A DNA stretch of 64,000 nucleotides from Rhodobacter sp. (GCA_020637515.1 JACKKG010000001.1:1642501-1706500); one strand, 5' to 3'; counted from the stretch's first letter, positions 17,290 through 26,574 are shown. The notes: generated by a model from the letters alone, not told the origin. A program made the numbers and translations.

Positions 17290-17769
17290 ATGGGGACGAA
17301 ACGGGCCATCATCGCGGCGTCGATGGCGCTGGCGTTGGTCTGGTCGCTGGCGTTGGTCTGGTTGGCACCGCGGGTCGGCGCGCCCGATCCGGTTTCCGCG
17401 CTGGTGCTGGGGTTCGTGCCCGCCGGCCTGGTCATGGCGGTCATGATCGGGCGTCTGGCGCAGCGGCGGTTCTTTGACGACGCGATCATCGACGGCGCGC
17501 CCTTCGTGCCCGGATCGGGGCCCGAGATCGACCAGCGGGTCCTGACCAACACGACCGAGCAATTGGTGCTGGCGCTGGCGCTCTGGCCCTTTGCCGGTTG
17601 GGTTCTGGGATGGGCGCTGTTGCCCGTGCTGGGACTGAATTTCGCCGTCATGCGGGTGCTTTTCTGGCTGGGCTATCACCAGTCGCCCCCTCTCAGGGGG
17701 CTGGGGTTCGCGGCGAGTTTCTATCCCACGCCGGTGGCGGCGCTGTGGGCTTTGGGGGTCTGGCTATGA
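17290..17769 (+). CDS. MAPEG family membrane protein
   Basis: A 159-residue four-helix membrane protein of the MAPEG (membrane-associated eicosanoid/glutathione metabolism) superfamily, seen in RVLTNTTEQLVLALALWPFAG (about residues 78-98) and VLFWLGYHQSPPLRGLGFAASFYP near the C-terminus. Bacterial members are mostly of unknown substrate, often glutathione-linked detoxification. The ATG at 17290 follows GGGGAGGGC. The stop overlaps the start of the VOC gene (ATGA), so the two are coupled. Confidence 0.85.
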   Translation: MGTKRAIIAASMALALVWSLALVWLAPRVGAPDPVSALVLGFVPAGLVMAVMIGRLAQRRFFDDAIIDGAPFVPGSGPEIDQRVLTNTTEQLVLALALWPFAGWVLGWALLPVLGLNFAVMRVLFWLGYHQSPPLRGLGFAASFYPTPVAALWALGVWL

Positions 17770-18386
17770 CCGCGGTGTTCGATCATCTGGCGGTCGCCGC
17801 CGCGTCCCTCGATGAGGGTGTCGCCGCGATGGAGGCGGCGCTGGGCCTGCCGTTGCAGCCCGGAGGGCGGCACGCGGCGATGGGCACGCACAACCGGCTG
17901 ATCGGCATGGGGCCGGGCACCTATCTGGAGGTCATCGCCATCGATCCCGAAGCCCCGCCACCCGGTCGTCCGCGCTGGTTCGCGCTGGACGGGTTCCGGG
18001 GCGCCCCGCGTCCACGCGCCTGGATCCTGCGCGACGACGCGCTCGAGGCGGCGCTGAGCCGGGCGCCGGCGGGGACGGGCACGCCGATGCTGTTCCGCCG
18101 GGACGCGCTGACCTGGCGCATGGCGGTGCCCGACACCGGCGTGTTGCCCTTTGACGGGGTCGCGCCCGCGCTGATCGAATGGGGGGCAGGGGTCGCGCAT
18201 CCCGCCACGCGGCTGCCCGACCAGGGCCTGCGGTTGAGCGTGCTGACCCTGCTGCATCCCGAGGCCGAGGCGCTGCGCGGGGCGCTGGCGGGACTCTGCC
18301 GGGATTCGCGCCTGCGCATCGAGACCGGCCCCCCCGGGATCGTGGCCGAGGTCCTCACCCCGCACGGGCGGCGGGTGCTGGAATGA
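17766..18386 (+). CDS. VOC family protein (glyoxalase-like domain)
   Basis: A 206-residue protein of the glyoxalase-like (Glyoxalase_3 / VOC) group: FDHLAVAAASLDEGVAAMEAALGLPLQPGGRHAAMGTHNRL at the N-terminus supplies the first His metal ligand, and GTYLEVIAIDPEAPPP follows with the Glu. The second half has a degenerate repeat. The specific reaction is unknown. It overlaps its upstream and downstream neighbours by ATGA, so MAPEG, VOC and GNAT form a tight operon. Confidence 0.86.
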   Translation: MTAVFDHLAVAAASLDEGVAAMEAALGLPLQPGGRHAAMGTHNRLIGMGPGTYLEVIAIDPEAPPPGRPRWFALDGFRGAPRPRAWILRDDALEAALSRAPAGTGTPMLFRRDALTWRMAVPDTGVLPFDGVAPALIEWGAGVAHPATRLPDQGLRLSVLTLLHPEAEALRGALAGLCRDSRLRIETGPPGIVAEVLTPHGRRVLE

Positions 18387-18856
18387 TCCGGCCCGCGCAT
18401 CCCGGCGATGCCCCGGGCGTCGCGGCGATCTGGAATCCGATCATCCGCGACACCGTCATCACCTTCAATCCGCAGGAAAAGACCGACGACGAGGTCGCCG
18501 CGACAATCACGGGACGGGCCTGTTTCCTGGTCGCCGAAGGGGCCGACCGGATCCTCGGATTTGCGACCTATGCGCAGTTTCGCGGCGGGCTGGGCTATGC
18601 CCGGTCGCAAGAGCACACGATCCTGCTGGCGCCGGAGGGCCGTGGCCGGGGACTGGGCCGCGCACTGATGGCCGCGCTCGAGGATCACGCGCGGGTCGCT
18701 GGCCATCACGTCCTGGTGGGCGGGGTCAGTGGGTCGAATCCCGACGGCATCGCCTTTCATGCCGCCATCGGCTTCGAGATCGTCGGCCGGATGCCGCAGG
18801 TCGGCTGGAAGCTGGGGCGCTGGCACGATCTGGTGCTGATGCAGAAAATTCTCTGA
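18383..18856 (+). CDS. GNAT family N-acetyltransferase
   Basis: A 157-residue acetyltransferase of the phosphinothricin/amino-acid sulfone type (PAT/YncA-like). Visible are IRPAHPGDAPGVAAIWNPIIRDTVITFNPQEKTDDEV at the N-terminus, the acetyl-CoA pyrophosphate loop in APEGRGRGLGRALMAAL (about 91-107), and GVSGSNPDGIAFHAAIGFEIVGRMPQVGWKLGRWHD near the end. Substrate unknown. The start overlaps the VOC stop. Confidence 0.9.
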   Translation: MIRPAHPGDAPGVAAIWNPIIRDTVITFNPQEKTDDEVAATITGRACFLVAEGADRILGFATYAQFRGGLGYARSQEHTILLAPEGRGRGLGRALMAALEDHARVAGHHVLVGGVSGSNPDGIAFHAAIGFEIVGRMPQVGWKLGRWHDLVLMQKIL

Positions 18857-18899
18857 CCGGCGGATGGGCAAAACCCGGGCGCGCGGATAAGATGGGGCC

Positions 18900-19583
18900 A
18901 TGTCGCTCTGGACCCGGATCACCGATGCCGTCGAGGCCCTGCGCGCGGGCGAACCGCTCAGCGCGGTGTTCGACCGTCTGCGCGTCCGCCCCGAACGGTC
19001 GGTCGCCTTTACCATCGGCGTGATCGCCTTGGGCGCCAAGCTGGCCAAGGCGGATGGCACCGTGACCCGTGATGAGGTGGCGATGTTCCGCGCCGTCTTT
19101 ACCATCCCGCCGGGCGACGAGCCGCACGCGGCGCGGGTGTTCAATCTGGCGCGCCAGGACGTGGCCGGGTTCGACGCCTATGCGCGCAAGATCGCCGCGC
19201 TGTTTCCGCCGCGTGATCCGGTGCTGAAGGATCTGGTCGAAGGGCTGTTTCACGTCGCCATGGCCGACGGCAGCCTTCACCCCGCCGAAGAGGCGTTCTT
19301 GCAGCAGGTGTCCGGGATTTTCGGCCTGGAGGAGGCTTGTTTCCGCGCGATCAAGGCCCGCGTCGTGCCGGGCGAGCGGCCCGACCCCTTCGAACTGCTG
19401 GAATTGCCGCACGATGCGACGCTGGACCAGGCGCGCAGCGCGTGGCGGCGGATGGTGCGCGAATCCCACCCGGATTCGCTGCGCGCGCGGGGCGTTCCCG
19501 ACGAGGCCGTCGCCTTGGCCGAGGAGCGGCTCAAGGCGTTGAACAACGCCTGGGAAGAAGTGCGCCAGAGGCACGCGGCATGA
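18900..19583 (+). CDS. TerB-J-domain (DjlA-like) co-chaperone
   Basis: A 227-residue soluble protein. Residues 30-140 are a tellurite-resistance TerB-like helical domain with two repeats (IGVIALGAKLAKADGTVTRDEV and LFHVAMADGSLHPAEEAFL), each with an acidic D-G loop. Residues 160-225 are a J domain with the HPD tripeptide at about 190-192 that stimulates DnaK. There is no N-terminal membrane anchor, unlike E. coli DjlA. Downstream gene overlaps by ATGA. Confidence 0.88.
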   Translation: MSLWTRITDAVEALRAGEPLSAVFDRLRVRPERSVAFTIGVIALGAKLAKADGTVTRDEVAMFRAVFTIPPGDEPHAARVFNLARQDVAGFDAYARKIAALFPPRDPVLKDLVEGLFHVAMADGSLHPAEEAFLQQVSGIFGLEEACFRAIKARVVPGERPDPFELLELPHDATLDQARSAWRRMVRESHPDSLRARGVPDEAVALAEERLKALNNAWEEVRQRHAA

Positions 19584-19891
19584 GGGGCGCGGCGATTGCC
19601 GTCGCGCTGGCGCTGGCGCTGATGGCCGGGCAGGGCGCCCGCGCGGATGTGCCCGGGCGCATGAGCGACATGATGGGGGACTTGCTGGGCGCGGTGGACC
19701 CCTGGTTTCGCGACCTGGGCCGGCTGATGGGGGACCTGACGGGCTGGCACGCGCCCGAGGTTCTGCCCAATGGCGACATCCTGATTCGCCGCCGCCGCCC
19801 GCAGGATTCGGCCGCCCCCGATGCCGGGCGCCCCGACAGCGATCAGCCGGATGCCGGCTCGTCGGCGGCGACCGATCCTTTCGAGCTCTGA
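19580..19891 (+). CDS. Small exported protein, unknown function
   Basis: A 103-residue protein with an N-terminal signal peptide (about residues 1-22, ending GARA) and a short mature region MSDMMGDLLGAVDPWFRDLGRLMGDLTGWHAPEVLPNGDI followed by a disordered D/P/S-rich tail. The APEVLPNGDILIRRR segment recurs in Rhodobacterales proteins of this size, which are sometimes misnamed ATPases; no nucleotide-binding motif is present here. Its start overlaps the J-domain gene stop, and its end overlaps the convergent ppx by 49 bp. Confidence 0.75.
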   Translation: MRGAAIAVALALALMAGQGARADVPGRMSDMMGDLLGAVDPWFRDLGRLMGDLTGWHAPEVLPNGDILIRRRRPQDSAAPDAGRPDSDQPDAGSSAATDPFEL

Positions 19892-21450
19892 GCGCGCCCG
19901 ACGCGCAACACCGTGGTCACGCCCAGCGTCTTGGCCAGCGACTGAAAACGCTGTTCGGCCACCTCGCCGAACAACGGGCGGCTGGCCGGGCGCAGGACCA
20001 GTTCCAGCACCTTTTTCTTGGGGAAATAGCGCAACTCGCCGGCGTGATCGGGCCGACCCAGCGAGAACATCGCGCCAAAGCGCATCGCACGGCCCAGCAT
20101 GATCGCGTGGCGGATTTCCTCGTCGTTGAGCAGTTTCAGAACCGGGGTCAGCCGGCTGTCGGCGCCGGGCGACTTGTAGCGGTTCATCAGCGCCAGCCCC
20201 AGATAGACCCGTCCCTTGTGGTCGAGCCCGCCCAGATTGGCCCGCGTTGCCGTGTCAAAGCAACTTTCGGACCGATAGTCGGGGTGCGCGCGCCAGTTCA
20301 CATCGTGCAGCAGGCAGGCGGCCTTGATCAGGCGCATCCGTTCGGGCGGCGCGTGGCGATAGAGGGGTTGCAGGAACTCGAACAGCCGCCGACCAAAGCC
20401 GGGCACCCGCGCCGAGGCCCCCTCGAGGTGGCGGCAGGCCTCGATCAGCGGGTCGCGGGCGCGCAGGTCCTCGGGCATCTGTTCGAACAGGATGCCCTCG
20501 CGGATGCCATAGCTGGAAATGAAGATTTCGCGCGGCCGAAAGACGTTCAGCAATTGGCGCAGAACCACGGTCGCCAGCGGCACCAGCGCGATGCGCTCGG
20601 GCGAAATGCCGGTCTGTTCGCGCAGCTTGCGCAGGTCCTGCGTCGCCAGCCAGTCGATCGTCTTGCGGATCGACTTGGGTGTCATCTCGTATTCGTGCAG
20701 CACGGTCAGGGGATAGCCGCGCCGCGCCATGTCCAGCCGTGCCAGGGCGCGCCACGACCCGCCGACCAGATAGAGCGCCTTGTGCCCGGTGCCGACCTCG
20801 GTCGCGACCTGCTTCAAGGTCGCGGCGATATGGGCCTTCAGGCCCTTTTTGCCGCCCTTGATCTGTTGCAGCCGGAACGGGCCCAGCGTGGTGCTGACGC
20901 GCCGCCCGACGGTGTTGTCGCCGATCTCCGCCAGTTCCATCGACGATCCGCCGATGTCGCAGACCAGCCCTCGCGCGCCGGGCCAGCCCAGCAGCACGCC
21001 CTGCGCCGACAGCCGCGCTTCCTCGCTGCCCGGGATGATGTCCATCTCGAGGCCCGTCGCGGCCTCGACCTCGGCCTTGAAGGCCTCGCCGTCGATGGCC
21101 TCGCGCACCGCCGCGGTGGCGACCATGGTCAGGCTGGTCAGGTGCATCTCGGCGGCCAGCAGGGCAAAGCGCGTGATCGCGGCCAGCGCGCGGCTGCGCC
21201 CCTCGGGGTGCAGGCGGTTGGTTTCGGCCAGTCCCCGGCCCAGTCCGCACAGGATCTTTTCGTTGAAGAAATAGGCCGGCGAGCGGGCGGCGCCGTCGAA
21301 AACCACCATCCGGACCGAGTTCGAGCCCACGTCGATCACGCCCACGCGTTCGAGCCCGCGCACCGCCTCGTCGTCGGTGATCGGTTCCCCGACATGGCCG
21401 CGAACCGGCGTTTCAGCGGGGGGCGGGGTTGCGGTGTCGGTGGTTGTCAC
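19843..21450 (-). CDS. ppx: Exopolyphosphatase / Ppx-GppA phosphatase
   Basis: A 535-residue ASKHA-fold phosphatase that degrades polyphosphate or guanosine pentaphosphate. Phosphate-binding motifs: VIDVGSNSVRMVVFDG (about residues 38-53), VCDIGGSSMELAEI (about 165-178), and LVGGSWRALARLDM. A C-terminal HD-like all-helical half follows from about 330. It lies downstream of ppk, so synthesis and breakdown of polyP are encoded together. The gap to ppk is about 100 bp. The 3' end overlaps the convergent small gene. Confidence 0.93.
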   Translation of the reverse strand: MTTTDTATPPPAETPVRGHVGEPITDDEAVRGLERVGVIDVGSNSVRMVVFDGAARSPAYFFNEKILCGLGRGLAETNRLHPEGRSRALAAITRFALLAAEMHLTSLTMVATAAVREAIDGEAFKAEVEAATGLEMDIIPGSEEARLSAQGVLLGWPGARGLVCDIGGSSMELAEIGDNTVGRRVSTTLGPFRLQQIKGGKKGLKAHIAATLKQVATEVGTGHKALYLVGGSWRALARLDMARRGYPLTVLHEYEMTPKSIRKTIDWLATQDLRKLREQTGISPERIALVPLATVVLRQLLNVFRPREIFISSYGIREGILFEQMPEDLRARDPLIEACRHLEGASARVPGFGRRLFEFLQPLYRHAPPERMRLIKAACLLHDVNWRAHPDYRSESCFDTATRANLGGLDHKGRVYLGLALMNRYKSPGADSRLTPVLKLLNDEEIRHAIMLGRAMRFGAMFSLGRPDHAGELRYFPKKKVLELVLRPASRPLFGEVAEQRFQSLAKTLGVTTVLRVGRAQSSKGSVAADEPASG

Positions 21451-21554
21451 GGCCGTCCTCGAATCCTTGGCGGGGGGGGCGTTACAGCATGTAGGCAGCG
21501 CCGCGCCGCGGCGTCAACCGCGCGCGGACACCTGCCCCTGCGTCATGGTGCGCC

Positions 21555-23780
21555 TCAATCGGGCGCATGGGCCAACGCGGGAACGTCCTGCGCCCCCGCC
21601 GACCCCCGCCCCGAGAGCGAGGGATTTTCCATGAAGAAGCGGTGGCAACTGAACATCGGCCGGTCGTCGGGCGTGTCCGGGTCCGGCGTCGCGCGCAAGT
21701 AGCGCCCGGCGCTGTCCAGCACCCAGCTCTGCGCTTCGTCATAGAGGTTCGCGGCCATGACCTGCTGCACGATCTGCGCCTTGACCGTGCGGTTCTGGAT
21801 CTCGACCAGGGTTTCCACGCGGCGCATCAGGTTGCGCCCCATCCAGTCGGCGGACGAGATGAACACCCGTGCCTGTTCGCCCGGCAACCCGTGCCCCGAG
21901 CCGAAGCAGACGATGCGCGAATGTTCCAGGAATCGGCCAACGATGGATTTCACCCGGATATTTTCGGAAAAGCCGCGGATTCCCGGCCTGAGCCCGCAGA
22001 TGCCCCGGATCACCAGGCTGATCCGCACCCCGGCCTGCGAGGCGGCATAGAGCGCGTCGATCACGTCGGGGTCGATGAGCGAGTTCATCTTGGCCCAGAT
22101 CTGCGCGGGGCGTCCGGCGCGGGCGTGGTCGGCCTCGCGCGCGATCAGTTCCAGCAGGCGATCCTTCAGCGTCAGCGGCGAGATCGCCAGGTTCTCCAGC
22201 TGTGCCGGTTGCGCGTAGCCGGACAGGTAGTTGAACACCCGCGCCGCATCGCGCCCCAGCGCCGGTTCGCAGGTGAACAGGCTGAGGTCGGTGTAGATGC
22301 GCGCGGTGATCGGGTGGTAGTTGCCGGTGCCCCAATGGGTATAGGTGACCAGCTTGTCCCCCTCGCGTCGCACCACGGCGGAAATCTTGGCGTGCGTCTT
22401 GTAGTGGATGAACCCGTAGACGACATGCGCGCCGGCGCGTTCCAGCCGGCGGGACTGGCGGATGTTGGCGGCTTCGTCAAAGCGCGCTTTCAGTTCGACA
22501 AAGGCGGTGACGGATTTGCCCGCCTCGGCGGCTTCGCACAGGGCGGTAACGATCGGACTGTCGCGCGACGTGCGATAGAGCGTCTGCTTGATCGCCAGCA
22601 CGTTCGGGTCGCGCGCCGCCTGTTCCAGGAACCGCACCACCATGTCGAATGTCTCGTAGGGGTGGTGCAGCAGCATGTCCTTCTGGCGGATCGCCGAGAA
22701 CATGTCGCCGTCGTGATCCTGCACCCGCTCGGGCACCCGCGGGGTAAAGGGCGGCCATTGCAGGTCGCGCCGTGCATCCACCACCAGTTCCTTCAGGTCG
22801 GCCATGCCCAGCAGACCGTCCAGATCGACGATTTCCTCGGGGGCCACGCACAATTCATCCATGATGAGGGATTTCAGCGCGGGCTCCGCGCCGGCCGTCA
22901 TCGTCAGGCGCACCACTTCGCCGCGGCGCCGGCGCTTCAGGGCGACTTCGAATTCGCGCACCAGGTCCTCGGCCTCTTCCTCGACCTCCATGTCGGAATC
23001 GCGCAGCACCCGGAACGCGCAGGAATTGCGCACCGCATAGCCGGGGAACAGCGCCTGCACCTGGTCCAGCAGCAGTTCCTCGAGCGGCAGGAAGCGCAGC
23101 GCGCCGTTGTCGGCGGGCAGGCGGATGAAGCGGTCGATCTGTTGCGGCACGGGCAGCAGCGCGTTGCGGCGCAATCCGTCCGCGCGGCGTTCGATCTGAA
23201 GCGCCAGGCAGTGGCCCGCGTTCGGAATGAAGGGAAACGGGTGCGCCGGGTCGATGGCCAGCGGCGACAGCATCGGGAACACGTTGGACAGGAAATAGTC
23301 GTCCAGAAAGGCGCGGTCCTCGGGGCTGAGCGCGGCGCGGTCCAGCAATGTGATGCGTTCGTTCTCCAGCAGGGCGCGCAACACGCGAAAGGCCTCTTGC
23401 TGGGTCTGCAACAGGGCGCGGGCGTCCTCGTCGATCTGCGCGAGCTGCTGCTGCGCGGTCAGCCCGTCGATCGAAGGGGTGGTGTTCCCCGCCCGGTGCA
23501 ATTCGCGCAGACCGGCCACGCGGACGGTGTAGAATTCATCCAGGTTCGTGGCCGAGATCGACAGGAACCGCACCCGTTCCAGCAACGGCACGCGCGGGTT
23601 CGACGCCTCGTCCAGCACCCGCCAGTTGAAGGCCACCCACGACAGTTCGCGGTTGAAGAACCGGCCCGGCGAGGCGGGATCGAAACCCGGGGGCGGGTCG
23701 ATGGGGTCAGGAAACGGGCCGTGAAGGAAGTCTGCGGTGCTCATTCGGGGGGCGTTACCAAGCAATTGCGACGGTTTCAT
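21555..23780 (-). CDS. ppk1: Polyphosphate kinase 1
   Basis: A 741-residue kinase that makes polyphosphate from ATP through a phosphohistidine. The N-terminal domain starts FFNRELSWVAFNWRVLDEASN; the catalytic phospholipase-D-like domains carry HHPYETFDMVVRFLEQAARDPNVLAIKQTLYR, HYKTHAKI with the probable phosphorylated His, and RNLMRRVE near the end. The ATG at 23780 overlaps the hda stop (TAATG), favouring it over the ATG 12 codons later. Order perM-hda-ppk-ppx is common in Rhodobacterales. Confidence 0.96.
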   Translation of the reverse strand: MKPSQLLGNAPRMSTADFLHGPFPDPIDPPPGFDPASPGRFFNRELSWVAFNWRVLDEASNPRVPLLERVRFLSISATNLDEFYTVRVAGLRELHRAGNTTPSIDGLTAQQQLAQIDEDARALLQTQQEAFRVLRALLENERITLLDRAALSPEDRAFLDDYFLSNVFPMLSPLAIDPAHPFPFIPNAGHCLALQIERRADGLRRNALLPVPQQIDRFIRLPADNGALRFLPLEELLLDQVQALFPGYAVRNSCAFRVLRDSDMEVEEEAEDLVREFEVALKRRRRGEVVRLTMTAGAEPALKSLIMDELCVAPEEIVDLDGLLGMADLKELVVDARRDLQWPPFTPRVPERVQDHDGDMFSAIRQKDMLLHHPYETFDMVVRFLEQAARDPNVLAIKQTLYRTSRDSPIVTALCEAAEAGKSVTAFVELKARFDEAANIRQSRRLERAGAHVVYGFIHYKTHAKISAVVRREGDKLVTYTHWGTGNYHPITARIYTDLSLFTCEPALGRDAARVFNYLSGYAQPAQLENLAISPLTLKDRLLELIAREADHARAGRPAQIWAKMNSLIDPDVIDALYAASQAGVRISLVIRGICGLRPGIRGFSENIRVKSIVGRFLEHSRIVCFGSGHGLPGEQARVFISSADWMGRNLMRRVETLVEIQNRTVKAQIVQQVMAANLYDEAQSWVLDSAGRYLRATPDPDTPDDRPMFSCHRFFMENPSLSGRGSAGAQDVPALAHAPD

Positions 23781-24496
23781 TATGCCGTGTCCGGACCGTC
23801 GCTGTCGAGGGGCTGGGCAAGCAGGTCCCGCGCCAGATCGCGGGTGACGGGACGTTTGCGCGCCATCGAGCGCGCGTCGAGGTCGGCGACCAGCCGCCGG
23901 GCGGCCCCGAGCGAGCGTTCCATGCGGCCCAGCAGGTAAGCGATCAGCGCCGGATCGACCCTGAGCTGGCGGTCGGCGAACAGTTTGACCAGAACCGCGC
24001 CGAGCAGTGCCTCGTCGGGTTCGGCCAGGGTCAGATGCGTGGCCGCGGTCAGCCGCGAGACCAGGTCGGGCAAGGCCAGCCCCCAGTCGCGCACCGGATG
24101 CGTCGCCGTCAGCAGGATCTGCCCGCGGCCGCGCAGATGGTTGAGCAGATGGAACAGCGCCTCTTCGCCGGCGCGATCGCCGGCCAGGCGGTCGGCGTCG
24201 TCCAGGGCCAGGGCCAGGGGGCCATCGGTGGCCAGCAGCCCGGGCAGGTCCCGCGCCAGGCGGTCCGCGGGCTGCCAGCGCGCGCCCTCGCGGCTGGCCC
24301 AGATCCGGGCGAGATGGGTCTTGCCGCTGCCGCCCGGGCCGCTCAGCACCGCGATGCCGCGCGGCAGGCCGCCCGGGGCCTCGATCGTGGCCAGCGCCAG
24401 CGCGTTCGACGGGGCCTGAAGGAAGTCGGCGCGGCCCATGGCCGGATCGGCGGGCAGGTCCAGCGGCAGTTGTTCAGCGCGCGGTGGGGTCGTCAT
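23780..24496 (-). CDS. hda: DnaA-related chromosomal replication regulator (Hda/HdaA)
   Basis: A 238-residue AAA+ protein resembling the ATPase part of DnaA. It begins QLPLDLP, the clamp-binding-type motif near the N-terminus, then Walker A GPGGSGKTH (about 52-60), Walker B LALDDADRL (about 95-103) and the lid domain LLGRMERSLGAARRLVADLD. It lacks the DnaA DNA-binding domain. Hda stimulates DnaA-ATP hydrolysis on the sliding clamp to prevent over-initiation. Start at 24496, with GGGAGAGG upstream, inside the end of the exporter gene (23-bp overlap). Confidence 0.9.
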   Translation of the reverse strand: MTTPPRAEQLPLDLPADPAMGRADFLQAPSNALALATIEAPGGLPRGIAVLSGPGGSGKTHLARIWASREGARWQPADRLARDLPGLLATDGPLALALDDADRLAGDRAGEEALFHLLNHLRGRGQILLTATHPVRDWGLALPDLVSRLTAATHLTLAEPDEALLGAVLVKLFADRQLRVDPALIAYLLGRMERSLGAARRLVADLDARSMARKRPVTRDLARDLLAQPLDSDGPDTA

Positions 24497-25556
24497 CGGC
24501 CTCTCCCTCGGGGCCGGTATAAAGGGACGAGCCCAGGTAAACCGCGGCCGCGTGGCGCGCCAGGACACCGATCGCCGCCGCGACGGGTACCGCAACCAGC
24601 ATCCCGACGAAGCCGAACAGCGCGCCAAAGACGCTGAGCGCGAAGATCAGCCAGACCGGGTGCAAGCCGACAGACCGGCCGACCAGGCGCGGGGTCATCA
24701 CGTTGCCTTCCAGGAACTGGCCCAGGGCAAAGACCGCCGCGACCATCGCCAGCGAAAACCAGTCGCCCCAGAACTGCACCAGTCCCATGCCCAGCGCCAG
24801 CACGCCACCCATCAGCGCGCCGACATAGGGGATGAAGGTGATCAGTCCGGCAATCAGCCCGATCACCAGTCCGAATTGCAGGCCCACCAGCATCAGGCCA
24901 CCCGAGTAATAGACCGCCATCACCAGGCAGACCGTGCCCATGCCGCGCACGAAGGCGGCGACGGTCCGGTCGATGTCGCGGGCCAGCGCGCGAATGCCGG
25001 CGGCGTGTTCGCGCGGGAGCATCGCATCGATCCGCGCGATCATGTGATCCCAGTCGAGCAGCATGTAGAACGCGACCACCGGGACCACGACGACGAGCAT
25101 CGCCAGGTTGATGACCGACAGCGCCGAGCCGAGGACCGCGTTCGCCAGCTCGCCCGCGCGCGATTGCAGGGCTTCGCCCAGGCCGCGCAGGGACTGCCGC
25201 AGCGTCGAATCGGCATCGACCAGCGAGGGGAAGCGTTCGGTCAGGATCGTCGTCAGGGTTTCCGTCAGCCGCGGCAGCGCGGCGATCAGCGATTGGGTCT
25301 GCTGCGCCAGCAACGGAACCAGAAGCAGGGTCGCCAGCAGGAACAGCGACACCGCCACCAGCGAGATCAGCACCGTGGCCGTCGTGCGCCCCAGGCCCAG
25401 CCGTTCCAGCGCGTCGGCGACGGGGTCCAGGAAATAGGCCACCGCCGCGCCCAGCACGAAGGGCAGCACCACGTCCCCCAGGAACCACAGCAGCAGCACC
25501 AGCACCGCCGCGACGGCCCCCCAGATCTGCACCTGCCTGCGCACGGGGACGGCCAT
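24474..25556 (-). CDS. AI-2E family (PerM-type) membrane protein
   Basis: A 360-residue membrane protein with about seven helices and an extended central coil. LDWDHMIARIDAMLPREHAAGIRALARDIDRTVAAFVRG and FIPYVGALMGGVLALGMGLVQF are typical of the AI-2 exporter-like (formerly DUF20) family. The transported solute is unknown; the family name reflects one member. It is the first of the hda-ppk-ppx run and overlaps hda by 23 bp. Confidence 0.92.
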   Translation of the reverse strand: MAVPVRRQVQIWGAVAAVLVLLLWFLGDVVLPFVLGAAVAYFLDPVADALERLGLGRTTATVLISLVAVSLFLLATLLLVPLLAQQTQSLIAALPRLTETLTTILTERFPSLVDADSTLRQSLRGLGEALQSRAGELANAVLGSALSVINLAMLVVVVPVVAFYMLLDWDHMIARIDAMLPREHAAGIRALARDIDRTVAAFVRGMGTVCLVMAVYYSGGLMLVGLQFGLVIGLIAGLITFIPYVGALMGGVLALGMGLVQFWGDWFSLAMVAAVFALGQFLEGNVMTPRLVGRSVGLHPVWLIFALSVFGALFGFVGMLVAVPVAAAIGVLARHAAAVYLGSSLYTGPEGEADDDPTAR

Positions 25557-25559
25557 CGG

Positions 25560-25883
25560 TCAGATCTGCCGTTCGGGCATCCGCACGACCAGCCCCTCGA
25601 GTTCGGGCGTGACCTTGAGCTGGCAGGTCAGGCGCGACAGGCGCGGGTCGGGCTGATAGGCGAAGTCCAGCATGTCCTCTTCCATCGGGTCCCTGGCCGG
25701 CAGCCGGTCGATCCAGGCGGCATCGACATAGACATGGCAGGTCGAGCAGGCGCAGGCGCCGCCGCAATCGGCCTCGATCCCTTTGACGCCATTGTCGCGC
25801 GCGCCCTCCATGACGGTCAGTCCGGGGGCGACGTCGACGACATGTTGGGTGCCGTCGAACTCGATATAGGTGATCTTGACCAT
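25560..25883 (-). CDS. 2Fe-2S ferredoxin, adrenodoxin/FdxB-like
   Basis: A 107-residue vertebrate-type [2Fe-2S] ferredoxin. Cluster ligands follow C-x5-C-x2-C...C at residues 40, 46, 49 and 87 (the last in LTCQL), with one extra Cys at 44. MVKITYIEFDGTQH is the usual start. It likely donates electrons to cytochrome P450 or to Fe-S assembly. The ATG at 25883 has GAGG upstream; a longer in-frame extension is basic and unlike the family. Three bases separate it from the exporter gene on the same strand. Confidence 0.92.
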   Translation of the reverse strand: MVKITYIEFDGTQHVVDVAPGLTVMEGARDNGVKGIEADCGGACACSTCHVYVDAAWIDRLPARDPMEEDMLDFAYQPDPRLSRLTCQLKVTPELEGLVVRMPERQI

Positions 25884-26071
25884 GGGTGCCTCGTCAGGGT
25901 CTGTCAGCGGTTCTGTCGTGTCCGACATAGGGCAAGCCGCGGCTTTTGACCAGAGACAGGCGGCCGCCAAAAGGTGCCGCGCGCGCCACGGTGCTGCCCG
26001 GAATTTGCCCCGTTTTCGGGGGATAGACTGGGTCGAGACCCGAAACAATCCGCCGAATCGGACCTGTTCCC

Positions 26072-26554
26072 ATGATGCGCCGAATCGCCCCCGTTCTGTT
26101 GTCCTGCGTGCTGGCCACCGGCCTGGCCGCCTGCCAGGTGAACCCGCCCGAACCCGAGGTGCGCCGCGACGAGGCCGCGCCCGCTTCGCTGTCGCCCGTC
26201 GAGGGCGCGGCCTGCTGGGCGACCGACCGCGTGCCCGCCCGCACCGCGACCGACCTGGTCGCGGTGGGCCCCACGGGCGAGCGCCAGCCGCGCACGCGCG
26301 TGCTGCACCCGGCCGAGGACCGGCTGTTCGCGGTTCCCTGCCCCGACCAGATGGGCCCCGATACCATCGCCTCGTTGCAGCGCGCGCTGGCGGCGCGGGG
26401 GTTGCATGGTGGCGCGGTCACCGGGGTGATGGACGCCGAAACCGCCGCGGCGGTGCGCCGTTACCAGGCGCCGCGCGGGCTGGACAGTGCCATTCTGTCG
26501 CTGGACGCGGCGCAGCAGCTTGGCCTGGTGCCGGTGCCGCGCGACCGTCTGTGA
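26072..26554 (+). CDS. Lipoprotein with a peptidoglycan-binding-like C-terminus
   Basis: A 160-residue protein with a signal peptide and lipobox LAACQ (Cys near residue 21). The C-terminal 60 residues, DTIASLQRALAARGLHGGAVTGVMDAETAAAVRRYQAPRGLDS, match the three-helix PG_binding_1 pattern (LQxALxxxGxxxGxxxGxxdxxTxxAVrxyQ). It probably anchors in the outer membrane and touches peptidoglycan. Start ATG at 26072 or the next codon. Divergent from the ferredoxin gene. Confidence 0.83.
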   Translation: MMRRIAPVLLSCVLATGLAACQVNPPEPEVRRDEAAPASLSPVEGAACWATDRVPARTATDLVAVGPTGERQPRTRVLHPAEDRLFAVPCPDQMGPDTIASLQRALAARGLHGGAVTGVMDAETAAAVRRYQAPRGLDSAILSLDAAQQLGLVPVPRDRL

Positions 26555-26574
26555 GGGTGGGCTGCAAGGGTGGG

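Noticed and set aside
14458..17679. A 1073-codon minus-strand frame opposite mcm.
   Set aside because: Shadow of the mutase; low-complexity composition and no ribosome-binding site.
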